The notes under the pieces: model-generated
Database searches by the model: none
What the model saw: only the letters and a program-made list of their open reading frames with translations
Told to the model about the DNA's origin: nothing
Shown here: in pieces, positions 34,956 to 45,431 of the stretch
Layout of the letters: every line of letters begins with the position of its first letter
How positions within the stretch are numbered: position 1 is the first letter of the stretch
Translations under genes and position numbers: made by a program
Assembly: GCA_013368445.1 (NCBI GenBank)
Contig: JAACJO010000019.1
Coordinates: forward strand, 558,001-622,000
From: Leucocoprinus leucothites
Taxonomy: Eukaryota; Basidiomycota; Agaricomycetes; Agaricales; Agaricaceae
Length of the DNA stretch: 64,000 nucleotides
Direction: 5' to 3'

Positions 34956-36953
34956 TTAACTAAGTACTGCTATGAGACTCTCTAAATTAAATGGAATAAG
35001 TTCTATGTCCTTGATGGTCCATAACAATACAGCGAGGAGTATCAAGATTATTCCATAAAGCACGCTAGAAACAACCAAAAACGGCTTGCTAGAGACAACA
35101 GCCAGAACTGGGAAAGTAAGATGCGCAGTTTGATTTATAGCTAATCTCTCCGTCGAACTGCTTCGCTTGAAGTCAATGGTGCCGTCAAGAAATGCTTTTC
35201 CCGCAGACTGTGCGTACAAGTTCATGTTCCTGTTAATCTCACCCAAAGGCAGTGGCTTCAACTCCCATTCCGTGGGACCCCCCACAAAAAAACTGAATTG
35301 CCTATGGCGCCTGAGAAACACGTCCATGATAAGTTGACTAGGATATGTGGTAGCCAGCTTGCCCGAAGGCCAAAGGGCCTGAGTGAGTGGGACAGAGGGT
35401 AATTCGGCTCCAACCCACGGCAGAATATTGCCAACCATAATTTTCTCATCGGCGGGCCCAGGAAGCTGCCTTGTCGCAGTAAGTGAGTTTTTGGACAAGG
35501 TAACCTCCGCAGGCACTACTGAACTGTGGTGATCACAGGTCAAAACTGCGACATACGATGGAAAGGGAAGTTTATCGAGATGAGCTGCACCCGGCAGCCC
35601 ATGAAGGGATATGTTTCTAAATGGTTCCCCAAATTGATAATCGAGGTCATAGTTGAAAAATATAAAGGTGACATTGGAAGAGTCCGAGTCAAAGTCGGGG
35701 CGCAGCCAACCGACCCCTATCCAGAAGCATCGGTCGCAAAAGCCTGGCTATTTAGTGTAATGGTAAGTACTGGACAGCTATGTTTACTCGTTGAGGGTTC
35801 GAACCCAGGTCGTGATTTTTATTTGTTACATAATATTTCTAAGTTGATCTCAGCCGGATTACGATAATCATAATCGCGATTATTAAAATCAGGATTACTT
35901 ACTATAGTCATGCTAGAGTTATGAGGTCCCTGCCAGAAGAGACGTTCGATTCAATTTTCCTTAAGCTTATTAGGAAAGAAACGTACCATAGCTAGCCATA
36001 GTTGACGACCACTGGACACCAGTAGTATAATATCGCTTTTTATTGATGTTAAAATTCAATGTGAGTCCCTCGCCCCAGTCGATGAAGGAGTAAGACTCCA
36101 TGTTGGTCAGCCAACTGCATTGATAATCGAAATGCACGATGTCGCTTCGATAAACGAGAGTACTCTGTTCCGGCAGCCTGCTCATATCCATATCCGGCCA
36201 CGGTATGAACACGTCTGAGGAGCTCAAGTTATATCCGAAGATGGTGTTTTCTATCTTCTTGAGGCGCATGGTGAGGCTGACCCGGTCTTCAAGAGTTGTC
36301 AAGGTTGTCAAGTTTGCGACAGAAACCCGCTCATCTACCCTGGCCAAGGTTGTGCCAATCGTGATTGTACCTGAACCTGCCGGTCCAATGGTCATTGAGA
36401 CGAGCATCGTTAGGAAAGCGAGACGAAATTCTCTCGTTGTTGCACTTCCGAAGAAGTGGACCAGGTTGTCAACGAATCCACTAGTAATAATCGAGACTCG
36501 ATCAGACTTCCCGGGTTTCATCCCCTGCAATCTCCGATATTGGGCCATGAACTCCGCACTGCAGACCGTTGCGACGATGTCCTTGATGAAAAGGCAAGCC
36601 AAGGTATGCCACACGACAGATACAGCTGTGATTCCGGCTTTTAATTCTGTCAAGCTGAACCAAAACAGCACACCAATGTCTTTACGAGGGTCGGATTGTA
36701 GTGAGATCGGATGAAGAAGGCAATAGTAGGCGAAAATAAGGAAGGAGGTTTCGAACAGGATGAATACAACCACGCGACCGTATATTCCCCATTTGTGACG
36801 GGGTGCGGGATTGAGGGAAGTAGCTCGGGCTGTATGATGGGACTGGGCCAAGGAGGGCACGGACTTGGGCCGAATGACCGGTTTTAAGTCGGGAGATGTG
36901 TGCTCTAAGTGCGAATAGCGAATGCCTGAACGTCGTGTGTCGTGGTTATCCAT
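34956..36953 (-). CDS. four-pass membrane protein family, copy B (unknown function)
   Basis: Exon 1 36953-35987 and exon 2 35716-34956, about 575 residues; the phase-1 junction is the same as in copies A and C. Here the intron is 270 bp instead of 53-57 bp and holds a tRNA-like insertion. N-terminus with IRYSHLEH; TM1 VVVFILFETSFLIFAYYCLL; TM2 in the ELKAGITAVSVVWHTLACLF region (kept, unlike copy A); conserved SAEFMAQYRR and SDRVSIITSGFVDNLVHF; TM3 FRLAFLTMLVSMTI; a large loop domain (GTITIGTT, FIPWPDMD, VVPAEVTLSKNSLTA, NLYAQSAGKAFL); last TM SSVLYGIILILLAVLLWTI; tail FNLESLIAVL. The family signature YAQSAGKA before the last TM is shared by all copies. Function and ligand unknown; the topology would suit a surface or vacuolar protein. 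Confidence 0.75.
35746..35890 (+). repeat. tRNA-like SINE in the intron of membrane copy B
   Basis: On the + strand, antisense to the host gene: a perfect RNA polymerase III A box (TAGTGTAATGG, 35753-35763) and B box (GGTTCGAACCC, 35796-35806) lie 43 bp apart, as in a tRNA. The acceptor and T stems do not pair, so it is not a working tRNA. An AT-rich body with a palindrome (ATAATCGCGATTAT) follows. The insertion accounts for most of the extra ~215 bp of this intron. The right boundary is approximate. Confidence 0.5.
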
Positions 36954-37414
36954 CGGGAGGACAAGGAGTTGGTGCTACTGTAGGCTACTGTAGCTCCTTC
37001 ATAAATGTAGTATCGACTCAGGGCTGACTGCAAAGGCCTGGGCAGCCGTGGCAATAAAGACGAGCTATGTCAGGGTTTGGCATCGATTTCGTCGTTGGAA
37101 ATCACATATGCTCATAAGTACTTGTGCTTCTTTCTCATTCAAACAATAAATGTCTTGATCCCCTTACGACATAACTAGGATGTCTGTTGCGTACTGAAGG
37201 ATATACCTACTAGGCCAGAGAAATACCACGCGATTATTGGTAGAGAAAATGCTGCACTGAATTACAATTTACTCGGAGAGTCACTATACACGTACTAGAT
37301 TCGTTACCTAAAACAGGTTTAAAGGGAACAAAAAGATCTAAAAATTACATTTGTACAACTATTCTATCATTGTTCCAAACATGCCCATAGTCGCCTTAGC
37401 CGTTCTCAAGAGAT
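36954..37414. other. intergenic, no gene seen
   Basis: 5' flank of membrane copy B and 3' flank of the A-T-R reductase, both on -. AT-rich, nothing recognisable. Confidence 0.45.
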
Positions 37415-40400
37415 CTACTGCATAGCCCCAATCCTCCTCCAATACGCCACATATTCCTCCAAATGCCTCCTATCAATACTCGTACTCTTCACAATAGCAG
37501 GCGAATCCAACTTGGTCTCCGCCGTCCTCAAAATCACAACCCCACTCGACATCCTCACAAAATCGTTCTCCAAAAAGTTGATCACCCTATACGCAGGATT
37601 CTTTTCCTCACCCGCAGATTTCACCTTCTGCAACCACTCCGCAAACGGTACCTTCGGTACATCTCCGAGAATAGAGGACAAGTTATCAATGAGACCTTCC
37701 CAGGACTGACGAGAGGGATTCTCCATGTGATAGATAGGTCGGAAAGTCTTGGAGAAGAGCATCTCAGTGATGGCGTCTCCTGCACGGTTGACGGGAATCC
37801 AGGAAAGCGAGCCAGAGAGCGCAGGAACGACTTTGAGAGCAGCGGAAGAATGAACGAGTAGAGGGAAATGCTCGCTCTCGTTCCATGCACCCGATCCTTC
37901 CGGTCCCGTCATCTGTCCAATCCTCACACTCGAAGCTTTAACAAGAGCATCATCTTGGCCATAAAGCTCATCTGCAGCCATACCAACACGTTCACACACC
38001 CACTTCGCCTCAGGGTACCCGAACTCGGCGGTATTAACAGCATCAAGCGGCTCCTCAGGTACCTCGAGTGGTCCTTCGGGGTTTAAGATGGGGAATCGGC
38101 CGACAACGGCGATAGAGGATGCGAAGAGCACACGGGTGGGAGGGCGGAGGAGGGAGGGTGGCGGAGCTTTGGAGGGAGAGACGGAAGAAGTTGGAGAGGG
38201 CCTTGATGTGTGGCTCGAAGGAAGCGAGGTTGCGATTGAAGTTGACTGGCCAGGCATTGTGGATGACGTGAGTGATACCGGTGAGCTAGGAAAGTAAGAA
38301 GAATAAGATATTGATAAATTGGCAGAGAAAGAAGTAGACGTACCTCATTGTATTTGGCCTCACCAAGCCCCAAGTCAAGCTTGCTAGGCTCAGACTCGAG
38401 AACCTCAACTTTCTCCCAACATTCCTCATCCATCTCCGCTCCTCGCTTCTTCATTAGACTCTGCTGCCTTTCCGTCACATCAACACCAGGTGTCGCACGA
38501 TTTAAGCAGTAAAGCTTCTTGACAGATGGATCGCTGGCAATACGCGCCAAAAGGAAACAACCCAAAGATCCCGTCGACCCTGTCAACAGCACAACCTTAC
38601 GGTCGTCGTAATCAGCGGACGAGAGAGCCTTGCGTTTCGCCCGTGCTTCTGCAGCGATATCGGCGTATGAAGCGAGTTCCTCGCGATACTTCTCAACCAT
38701 CTCCTCCATAGCCCTAACCCTCTTTACCTCCTTCGTCTCTCCATCAGCATCATACCCTCCCTCCATAACCTTCTTTACAGCATTAAACAACTTCTCCGTC
38801 GACGAATTCTCAAAAATGAAATCCGAATCAAGTTCCGTAACGGGTGTAGGTAATCCTTGCGTAACCTTGAGGCCATTCAAGATGGCGCGGCGCAAACGCG
38901 TGGCTTGAAGGCTGTCCATCCCAATCTCGAAGAAATCGACGGTATCATCGGAGCCGGCGGCAGCAGTGTTGACGGACTTGATGTGATTCCGGATGGTGGT
39001 GAGTAAGGCTTCCCGTTGTCGACAGAAGGAAGAGGCAGAGGTGTAGCATTGAGCATATCAGCACGCTCATAAGCCTCCTTAATATCCTTATCAAACTGCG
39101 CCCAGTTTGCCTTCCTCACAAAACTACCCTTGTCCGAGCGGAGGAGACGACGGTCAGAGTCCTGACGAGTGAAGATCAACATCTCGCGAGTTATCTTTCC
39201 ATGATGGTCCATGAACGAATTTCCTTTGGCGAGGAAAGGATCGAGGGAAGCACGTAGGGTCTCCACAGCCTCCGAATTGGTGACATCCCAAGTCGAAGAT
39301 GCCTTCAACTCAACAACAAGACCAAGCGAAGCTTGACCTTCACCGAAAGCGAGAACATCCTTGACGTCCGGGTGCTCGGAAACAGTCTGCTCCATGGTAG
39401 TCGGCCTAACTTTTTCGCCTGTAGCGAGAACGATCAAGTCATCTGCTCGACCGAGGATTTTAACATGTTTGGCATTTTGGGGGTGTGCTTCAAGGAGATC
39501 CTGGACGACGAAATCGTTGTCCCAGCCTGGAGCACGACCGATCAAGCGGTACGTGTTGCTGCCGTCTTCCATCGGCACAAAGCGGAGACCGATGTCAGTA
39601 CGTGGCATAAGATAGTGCCAGTCGTAGCCACGGGGGACGCGCTCGATCGGGGCGATAGCACCAATTTCGGTTGCACCTGAAGTGAACACCATGAGCCCCA
39701 TCCAGATGGAAAATAGAATTAATTATTCTCACCCCAATGGTTCAAGAGGTTAACGCCGTTCGCGACAAGTTCGGCGCCGACGTTCTCTTTCATGGCAGCT
39801 CCTCCAATAGCAACAACTTCTAATTCTCGCAGAGCCTCCAAACCGGCATTGCCGGGAAGTCGGATAATATCCTCGAGGATAGAGGGAACAGAGAGGAGGT
39901 AACGAGCCCCGGAAGCCTTGAGCATTGCGAGGGTAGACTTTCCCGTAGGAATGACTGTAGCGGGAGGAAGGATGAATGGGAGGCCGATCGAAAGTGAAAG
40001 CGTCGTAGCCAAGAGGCCGTAGCCCTGAAAAGGATAAAACGTTAGTATTTAGAACTCGATGTCAAATAGAACAATATGTACGTGATATAGAGGCAGAGTC
40101 GAAGCTTGGTAACGGAATGGCTCGTTCTGTTCGGGGAAGCGATGGCATGCGGCAAAGATGAGAGGGTAGGTCTGGGAATGGGAAATGGGTTTGGGAAGAC
40201 CAGTGGTACCCGAAGAGTGCATGATGAAAGCACCAAGGTCTTCACGAGAGAAGACAGGGTATTTGGGAGGGATGGGGTACTCAGCGAGAGCACCGGTAGG
40301 GTTGAGGAACTCCTCATAGCCAAGTGAGTCTACGACCTGAGGGAGAACAAAGCCCTCAGGCTTTTGGCTCTCGTAAACTTCGATAGTCTCTTTGACAGAG

Positions 40401-40913
40401 TGAGAGACTTGGCCAGAGACGAGAAGAGCGCTGGGGTTGGTCTTCTTCAAGAGGTGCAGGATGGCGACAGGGGTTAAACGGGCTGAGATGATAAGGACCT
40501 TGCGATCGAGAAGAAGTGAGAAAAAAGGATACAAGAGCATAAGAACAAAACTGAACGTACGGGTGTCCCAATCCTCAGCAAGGCACACATATACATGAAA
40601 AGGGTGACATCGCTACCCAAGAGTAAGGCGACGGGGGGAACAGTAACTTCCCGCTCAGTACGACCAGTTGTGGCGCCAACATTAACGAGCCAGGCGGAAA
40701 CTCGTTCGACAGCGGTAGCAAATTGCGAGAAAGTGATGACACACGGGTTGGCGTCGTTAGCGCGGTACTGCTGACCAAAAATGTGATCTGGATTGTGCTT
40801 TGCCACAAACTCTACAAGGTCTGGAGTGTATTAACGCCATCTTCACGGTCGTCGCCGTAGCCGAGGTTGAGGTGAGGCCTGATAAAGGTGCTTCCAGCGA
40901 GAACGGGGGACAT
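37415..40913 (-). CDS. adenylate-forming reductase (A-T-R, NRPS-like; three apparent frameshifts)
   Basis: Non-canonical NRPS that activates a carboxylic or amino acid as acyl-AMP, loads it on a phosphopantetheinyl arm and releases it as aldehyde or alcohol with NADPH. Exons: 40913-40561, 40498-40082, 40024-39733, 39676-38344 and 38285-37415. A domain: DHIFGQQYRAND, HSSGTTGLPKPISHSQ, LNHWGATEIGAIAP, GRADDLIVLATGEKVRPT. T domain: FFEIGMDSLQATRLR with the modified Ser. R domain: VVLLTGSTGSLGCFLL (NADPH), THVIHNAWPVNFNRNL, VLFASSIAVVGRFP and the YPEAKWVCE active-site Tyr/Lys. No condensation domain, as in basidiomycete aryl/alkyl acid reductases. Frame breaks: 40815 (G missing after LQTL), ~39020 (before REALLTTIRNHIKSVN) and 38138-38140 (one C too many before RVLFASS). 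Whether the product is a secondary metabolite is unknown; no tailoring cluster is adjacent. Confidence 0.87.
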
Positions 40914-40953
40914 GCCGGGGAATCTATGTGGTTACTAGGATCCATCACTCTCC

Positions 40954-40960
40954 TTATAAA
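40954..40960 (-). promoter_or_regulatory. TATA-like element
   Basis: On the - strand TTTATAAGG, 40 bp upstream of the A-T-R reductase ATG at 40913; supports that start. Confidence 0.4.
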
Positions 40961-42448
40961 CTGGATATCTGCCATGGGGTATTGTTGATGTGGTGGCTGC
41001 GAGATACAATCTGGGGAGTTGCAGACAAGTACGGAACAAGCGGTGGAGAGGCAACTCGCTTGATCCCAACTTGTCCCACGCCCCAAAATAGGCACTCCCT
41101 CCCTGGTTTTCGGCCGTCAGGGATACCCAAAGAGCAGCCATCAGACATCAATATTACAATCTTCAAATGTTCTTACTCTAGCTTACCGCGCCCGTGCGAG
41201 TCTCCATCATTTCTAGGACAGAGAAGGCAATGCTCGGAGCAGCCGCAATTCTGTGGCCGAGCCACTCTGAAATACAACCCACATCTTCACGGTAAGCTCG
41301 TTACCCGGGATTAATCTCCCGAATCGTTAGGAGCTTGACAGCTTGCAGATCGTTGACTCTCAGAGCTGTTAGATATAGAGTCCCCTGCGGCCGCATTTTG
41401 TGCTGCCGTATGCTTAAATGTAACATCAAACACATCAGCGCGCAGCCAAATCAAAGAAGTGTGCTTCAAACGCCTCTCAGTGATCTCAAGTATCCTAGTA
41501 TCGCAACGGTGAGAGATATTAAATTTTCTATTCGACTTTAAAAGTCGACCAAAATCAAAGAGCAAGAAAGACAGATAGCGACCCACCAATCAGCAATTGA
41601 AATTAGCGCTTTCTGATGATCCACTCTAAGTAATCCACTACAAGTACTGACAATCATTATTCAATTCCCAACCCACCGCTAGGATAAGAACTTTACCCGT
41701 CCAGATTAAGATATGTGAGAAGGCCCGGCTCTTCCACACGCATGATATCGTTCCATCTGACGTACAAACATCTTTAGCATGAACTACTTGACGCCACGCA
41801 AACCCTGCCATGCCAGACACTCCAAGTAAGCCACCCTCGGTTCAATCGATTCATTAACCATATTCTCAACAGGGGGGCATGGCATACCTCGCTCTTATCT
41901 TACCACTGCCCAGCCGCTCATTTACCCCAGCTGACGGAGGATAATGAGCATCCATAGGCCCCGCGGACTTGGCGCTGTTGCGAGTGATAGGATGAGAAGG
42001 CTGGGATGATGGTTTTAGCCGTTAATGATACCAACATGCCCAATAGGCAGATGAGTAAACCAACACACGACAGCCTGGGATCTCGACATATGCTGAGCAT
42101 TAGAATGGAATTGAATATAATGATTTGATGCATCATAAGACTGTGATTTCATCAGTTGAGGCGCTGTTTTCCTTGGTAGCAATACTCCGATACATTTGAT
42201 GTGGCTGAGTTGAGCCACGGGCGTCCCAGCCGACGCTAAATATGTAATCCGAGTCCAGTAACCCGATGAATCCACTCAAGATAAAAAATTCACCAGAGGA
42301 TGTCAGAGCAGCGGAGACCGGTTCTCGTCCGTCGCTTCAATCTGCAGCTGTTCCTGATCAGCGCAAGTGATTAGCGCTAAGAAAATGTTACTCAGGTACT
42401 AAAGTCGAGATGTTGAACTGGTAGTGACTCTGCTCTGCAGCGATTGCG

Positions 42449-42588
42449 ATCATCAGTTGTGCTCACAACCCCCATCACACCTTGAAATGGACAGTTAGAT
42501 ATGAGATTGGAAGCTTAACGGCAAGAATGATGGACCCCAAATGTCTATTTAGAAAATCGCTGTCAAGAACAAAACTATAAATATAGCC
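42449..42588 (+). repeat. diverged direct repeat, left copy
   Basis: A 29-bp segment at 42449-42477 matches 44769-44797 at 25 of 29 positions, and aactataaatatagcc (42573-42588) matches 44915-44930 at 15 of 16. The two blocks keep the same order and similar spacing (124 and 146 bp), so the whole interval is probably homologous. Confidence 0.6.
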
Positions 42589-42980
42589 CATGAAGTCGAA
42601 ATTACCGCCATCTGCGCAACAAAAGGACGCCCCGCTAGCATATTTAAAGTCGATGGAATTCTAGGAATTCTAATTCCCACTTTATGTCCAAATCCTGATG
42701 CAGGAGCCACCTTCACTCTTGGAAGACATTGTACTGTACACCCAACATTTCGAAGACAAACCCGTTCACAAACTGTTTGCTAGAGGCTCGTGAACAAGCG
42801 CTATGATTCTGCTCCTATTGGCACAGGCCGAGGAATAGATTGAGGATCACGTCACACAGACCAGAAGAGTTCGAGACTATGGAGATAACAAAACACCGAG
42901 TAGTTCGTTCGTCTTACTACTACTTAAATATAATCAAGGCTCAGACAGCATGCGGTGGCATAAGCTATGCTGCTCTTCCT

Positions 42981-44556
42981 CTAATTCAACTGGCCAGTAT
43001 TCAACGGCGCCCTCTCCTGAGGCTCACCCAAACTCCTAAGAACTTGCTCATACTGAGGTGGAAAGGTCTCGTCGCCCAAACTACTCCGTCCATCATCCAC
43101 CGGTCCAGCGTCAACAGCAAATCGATTCGGATGTGCTCGGTCACTTTCTCTTTGTTGTGACGTTGCGGTAGGAGAATTACTCTGCGGGAGCCGCTTTCGA
43201 GTCGGATGTGTTCGGTCGCTTTCTCTTTGCTGCGATATTCCGGCAGGAGAAGTATTCTGTGGGAGCTGTTTTTCTCTAGAAAAAACAGCCGCTACCACCC
43301 TGAATCTGACCTGTGGTGGCGGCTCAGTGAGGGAAAACGGACTCACTCCCTCACTCGTGGGCCGCTGCCTTCGTTTGTACCACCACAGCAACAGTACGGT
43401 AATAATGATGACAGCAAAACCACCTATGACCCCACCAATGATCGCAGCCATCCACCCCGTGCGAACATGGTCTGAGCCAGGATCTAGTGCAACCGTTGGA
43501 GAGGGAATATCGGAGGTGGATGAGGAAGGGGAAAGAGCGACGAAACCACCTGGACTTTGAAACTGCAAAAGGCCGCCCTCGTTGCGTAGCGTGAGTTGGT
43601 GGGTAGCGTTTACGTCCAGACCAGAAGCAAAGTAGAGGAGAGTGTCGGTATTGTTGTAGAAAGAACGCGCAGACAAAATTGGAGACTGAGTGCCATCTAG
43701 AGTGACAGAGTAGTTTCCTGATACCTGTGAAGTAATGCCGAAGGTGCAGGCAGGAATACCTGTCGAAAGTTGATCTCCCATCAATTCCATTCGTTGATAA
43801 TCAAGTAATTTGGCAATCGGTGAATATGGAAGGAGATGAAGCTTGGCGTACCTGAGAATGTGATCTCTGCAGTGGCACCCTGGGTATTGGACGGATGGAC
43901 AGCGGGCCGGTCATTACTAACTATGAGGGACCATTGGCCTGAAAAGTCGATATCCTTGTCATCGATGGTTTGGTTGGCAAAGTCATTTCTATGGGTCAGT
44001 TGAGACGCAACCGGATATACAGCATAAGAAAACCGACAGTTGAAAACCATCCGGAACCTGATCAATTATAACGCCTTTGTCGAAGAGGAAGAGAGAGGAC
44101 GAAGAACCTGATTACTACTTGACGGTATATTCGCCACAAGAGTCATCGAATGGTGTGCGTTGGGCAACCCGTCAACGGAAACGAGGAGATTGTTGGTCAC
44201 AATCGGTTTACTACGTTGGGAAAAGATTGTGCTGCCGTCGAGGGTCACGTTCAAGGAAACATCCGAGGTAGTGTCACCAAAGATCTGGACAGAAGTACCT
44301 AGGTGAAATTAAGGATTGGATTAGAAATGAAAGCTTTGAGGGCTCATGCAAGCATAGTACCATGCCACTCCAGCGTGACGGATGTGCCGTTCCGCGAGGT
44401 TACATGCTGGCTCTCGCCAATACCGAAGCCATTGTCAATACTATACGGGTTCCACCCGGCGGATAGGTTGGGATGGCCCGTGAAAGTATCGCCAAAAGGA
44501 GCATACGCAAGAGTGGGGGAGGTGTCGTCGATGGAGAGCTGTATGGAACCGGTCAT
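42981..44556 (-). CDS. single-pass surface protein with beta-rich ectodomain
   Basis: Type I-like membrane protein of a kind common in Agaricomycetes; function unknown. Start ATG 44556 (MTGSIQLSIDDTSPTL), exons joined across introns near 44345-44290, 44185-44060, 43990-44040 and 43850-43770. Ectodomain: two similar beta-rich halves with Trp/Gly motifs (GWNPYSID, NGTSVTLEWHG, VSLNVTLDGSTIF, then DIDFSGQWSLIV, NYSVTLDGTQSP), galactose-binding-like in appearance, with several Asn-X-Ser/Thr sites. A Ser/Pro stalk, one TM helix (MAAIIGGVIGGFAVIIITVLLLWW) followed by KRRQR stop-transfer, and a ~115-residue cytoplasmic tail follow. The tail holds a ~25-residue tandem duplication. No signal peptide was found at this start; an alternative 5' exon (MPLKNTSMMDKS) does not join in frame. 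Internal exon edges are approximate. Confidence 0.65.
43128..43277 (-). repeat. 75-bp tandem duplication in the tail of the surface protein
   Basis: Two adjacent ~75-bp copies, each including cggatgtg(c/t)tcggtc(a/g)ctttctctttg, encode QLPQNTSPAGISQQRESDRTHP and RLPQSNSPTATSQQRESDRAHP-like units; diverged at scattered positions. Confidence 0.75.
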
Positions 44557-45431
44557 GAAGACCTGGGAAGCGCGACGGGGGAAGTTAACGAGCCGGAAGC
44601 CGTGGATGATGAGGTTGGTAAGGGTCTTGGTGTGAAGGATTCAAAAGTACTTATATCAGAGGATTTGAAATGGACATGGGCTTACACTTACCTGGATTTG
44701 TCCATCATAGAGGTATTTTTGAGTGGCATGTTAAGCCAAGGTATTGAGTGACAAGCTGTTCGATTACTATCATCAGTCGGGTTCACAACCCCTATCAGCG
44801 TCGGCTGCAGCGGCAAACAGACTGACGGATGTTATGATTCGAAGCATAGATGTTGCATAAATGCATGGATGATGTACACGGGATGTCCATCCGGATATTC
44901 ATTGTTAAATGTGGAACTATAAATACAGCCTAGCATGTCACGACCAGCTCGTCAACAAACGGAGATCGCGAGCATGATATTTATACAAGGAAAAGCTTAT
45001 TACTACCGTATCTACAACTACCCCTCGAGGGACGAAGCACCATCCCGTATCCAACCAAACCAAAACCAAGAGTTTCTCGGATTCAAACAAGAACCCGACA
45101 TATAGCACATTTTCCCCTTCTCTCCACAAGACTTTGGACAACATCACTAGTTAAGAACGATGCAACAATGCAAATGCTTATCAGAGAAGCTTCATCACAT
45201 ATCACTGCCGAATCAAAAACCAAGAAAAAAAATTAAACATAGGGTAAACAAATGATAACCACATCGCTGCGGTCCCGGGGGAAAAAAGAAAATGGAGAAT
45301 TCGGATCATAGCAACAGGGGAACATAAACGCTGTCATCCATCGTCAGTCATCAAGTCATAACCACCACTGCAACCCTCCTGACTCATCACAATATATCAA
45401 TCACTTATCGCATGGGCAAGCTTACAATCAG
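44557..45431. other. intergenic with diverged direct repeat, right copy
   Basis: Upstream of the surface-protein gene. Contains the partner (44769-44930) of the repeat at 42449-42588. A TATAAG element on - near 44650 could serve the 44556 start. No further gene is supported. Confidence 0.5.

Larger units (their letters stand above)
40914..42980. other. intergenic, no gene seen
   Basis: About 2 kb without a recognisable gene. Around 42449-42588 is one copy of a diverged direct repeat whose partner lies beyond the next gene (44769-44930). Confidence 0.45.

Noticed and set aside
35746..35817. Functional tRNA gene
   Set aside because: Pol III boxes are perfect, but acceptor and T stems do not pair.
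44695..44735. Upstream exon (MPLKNTSMMDKS) for the surface protein
   Set aside because: Its splice phase does not join the next exon in frame.
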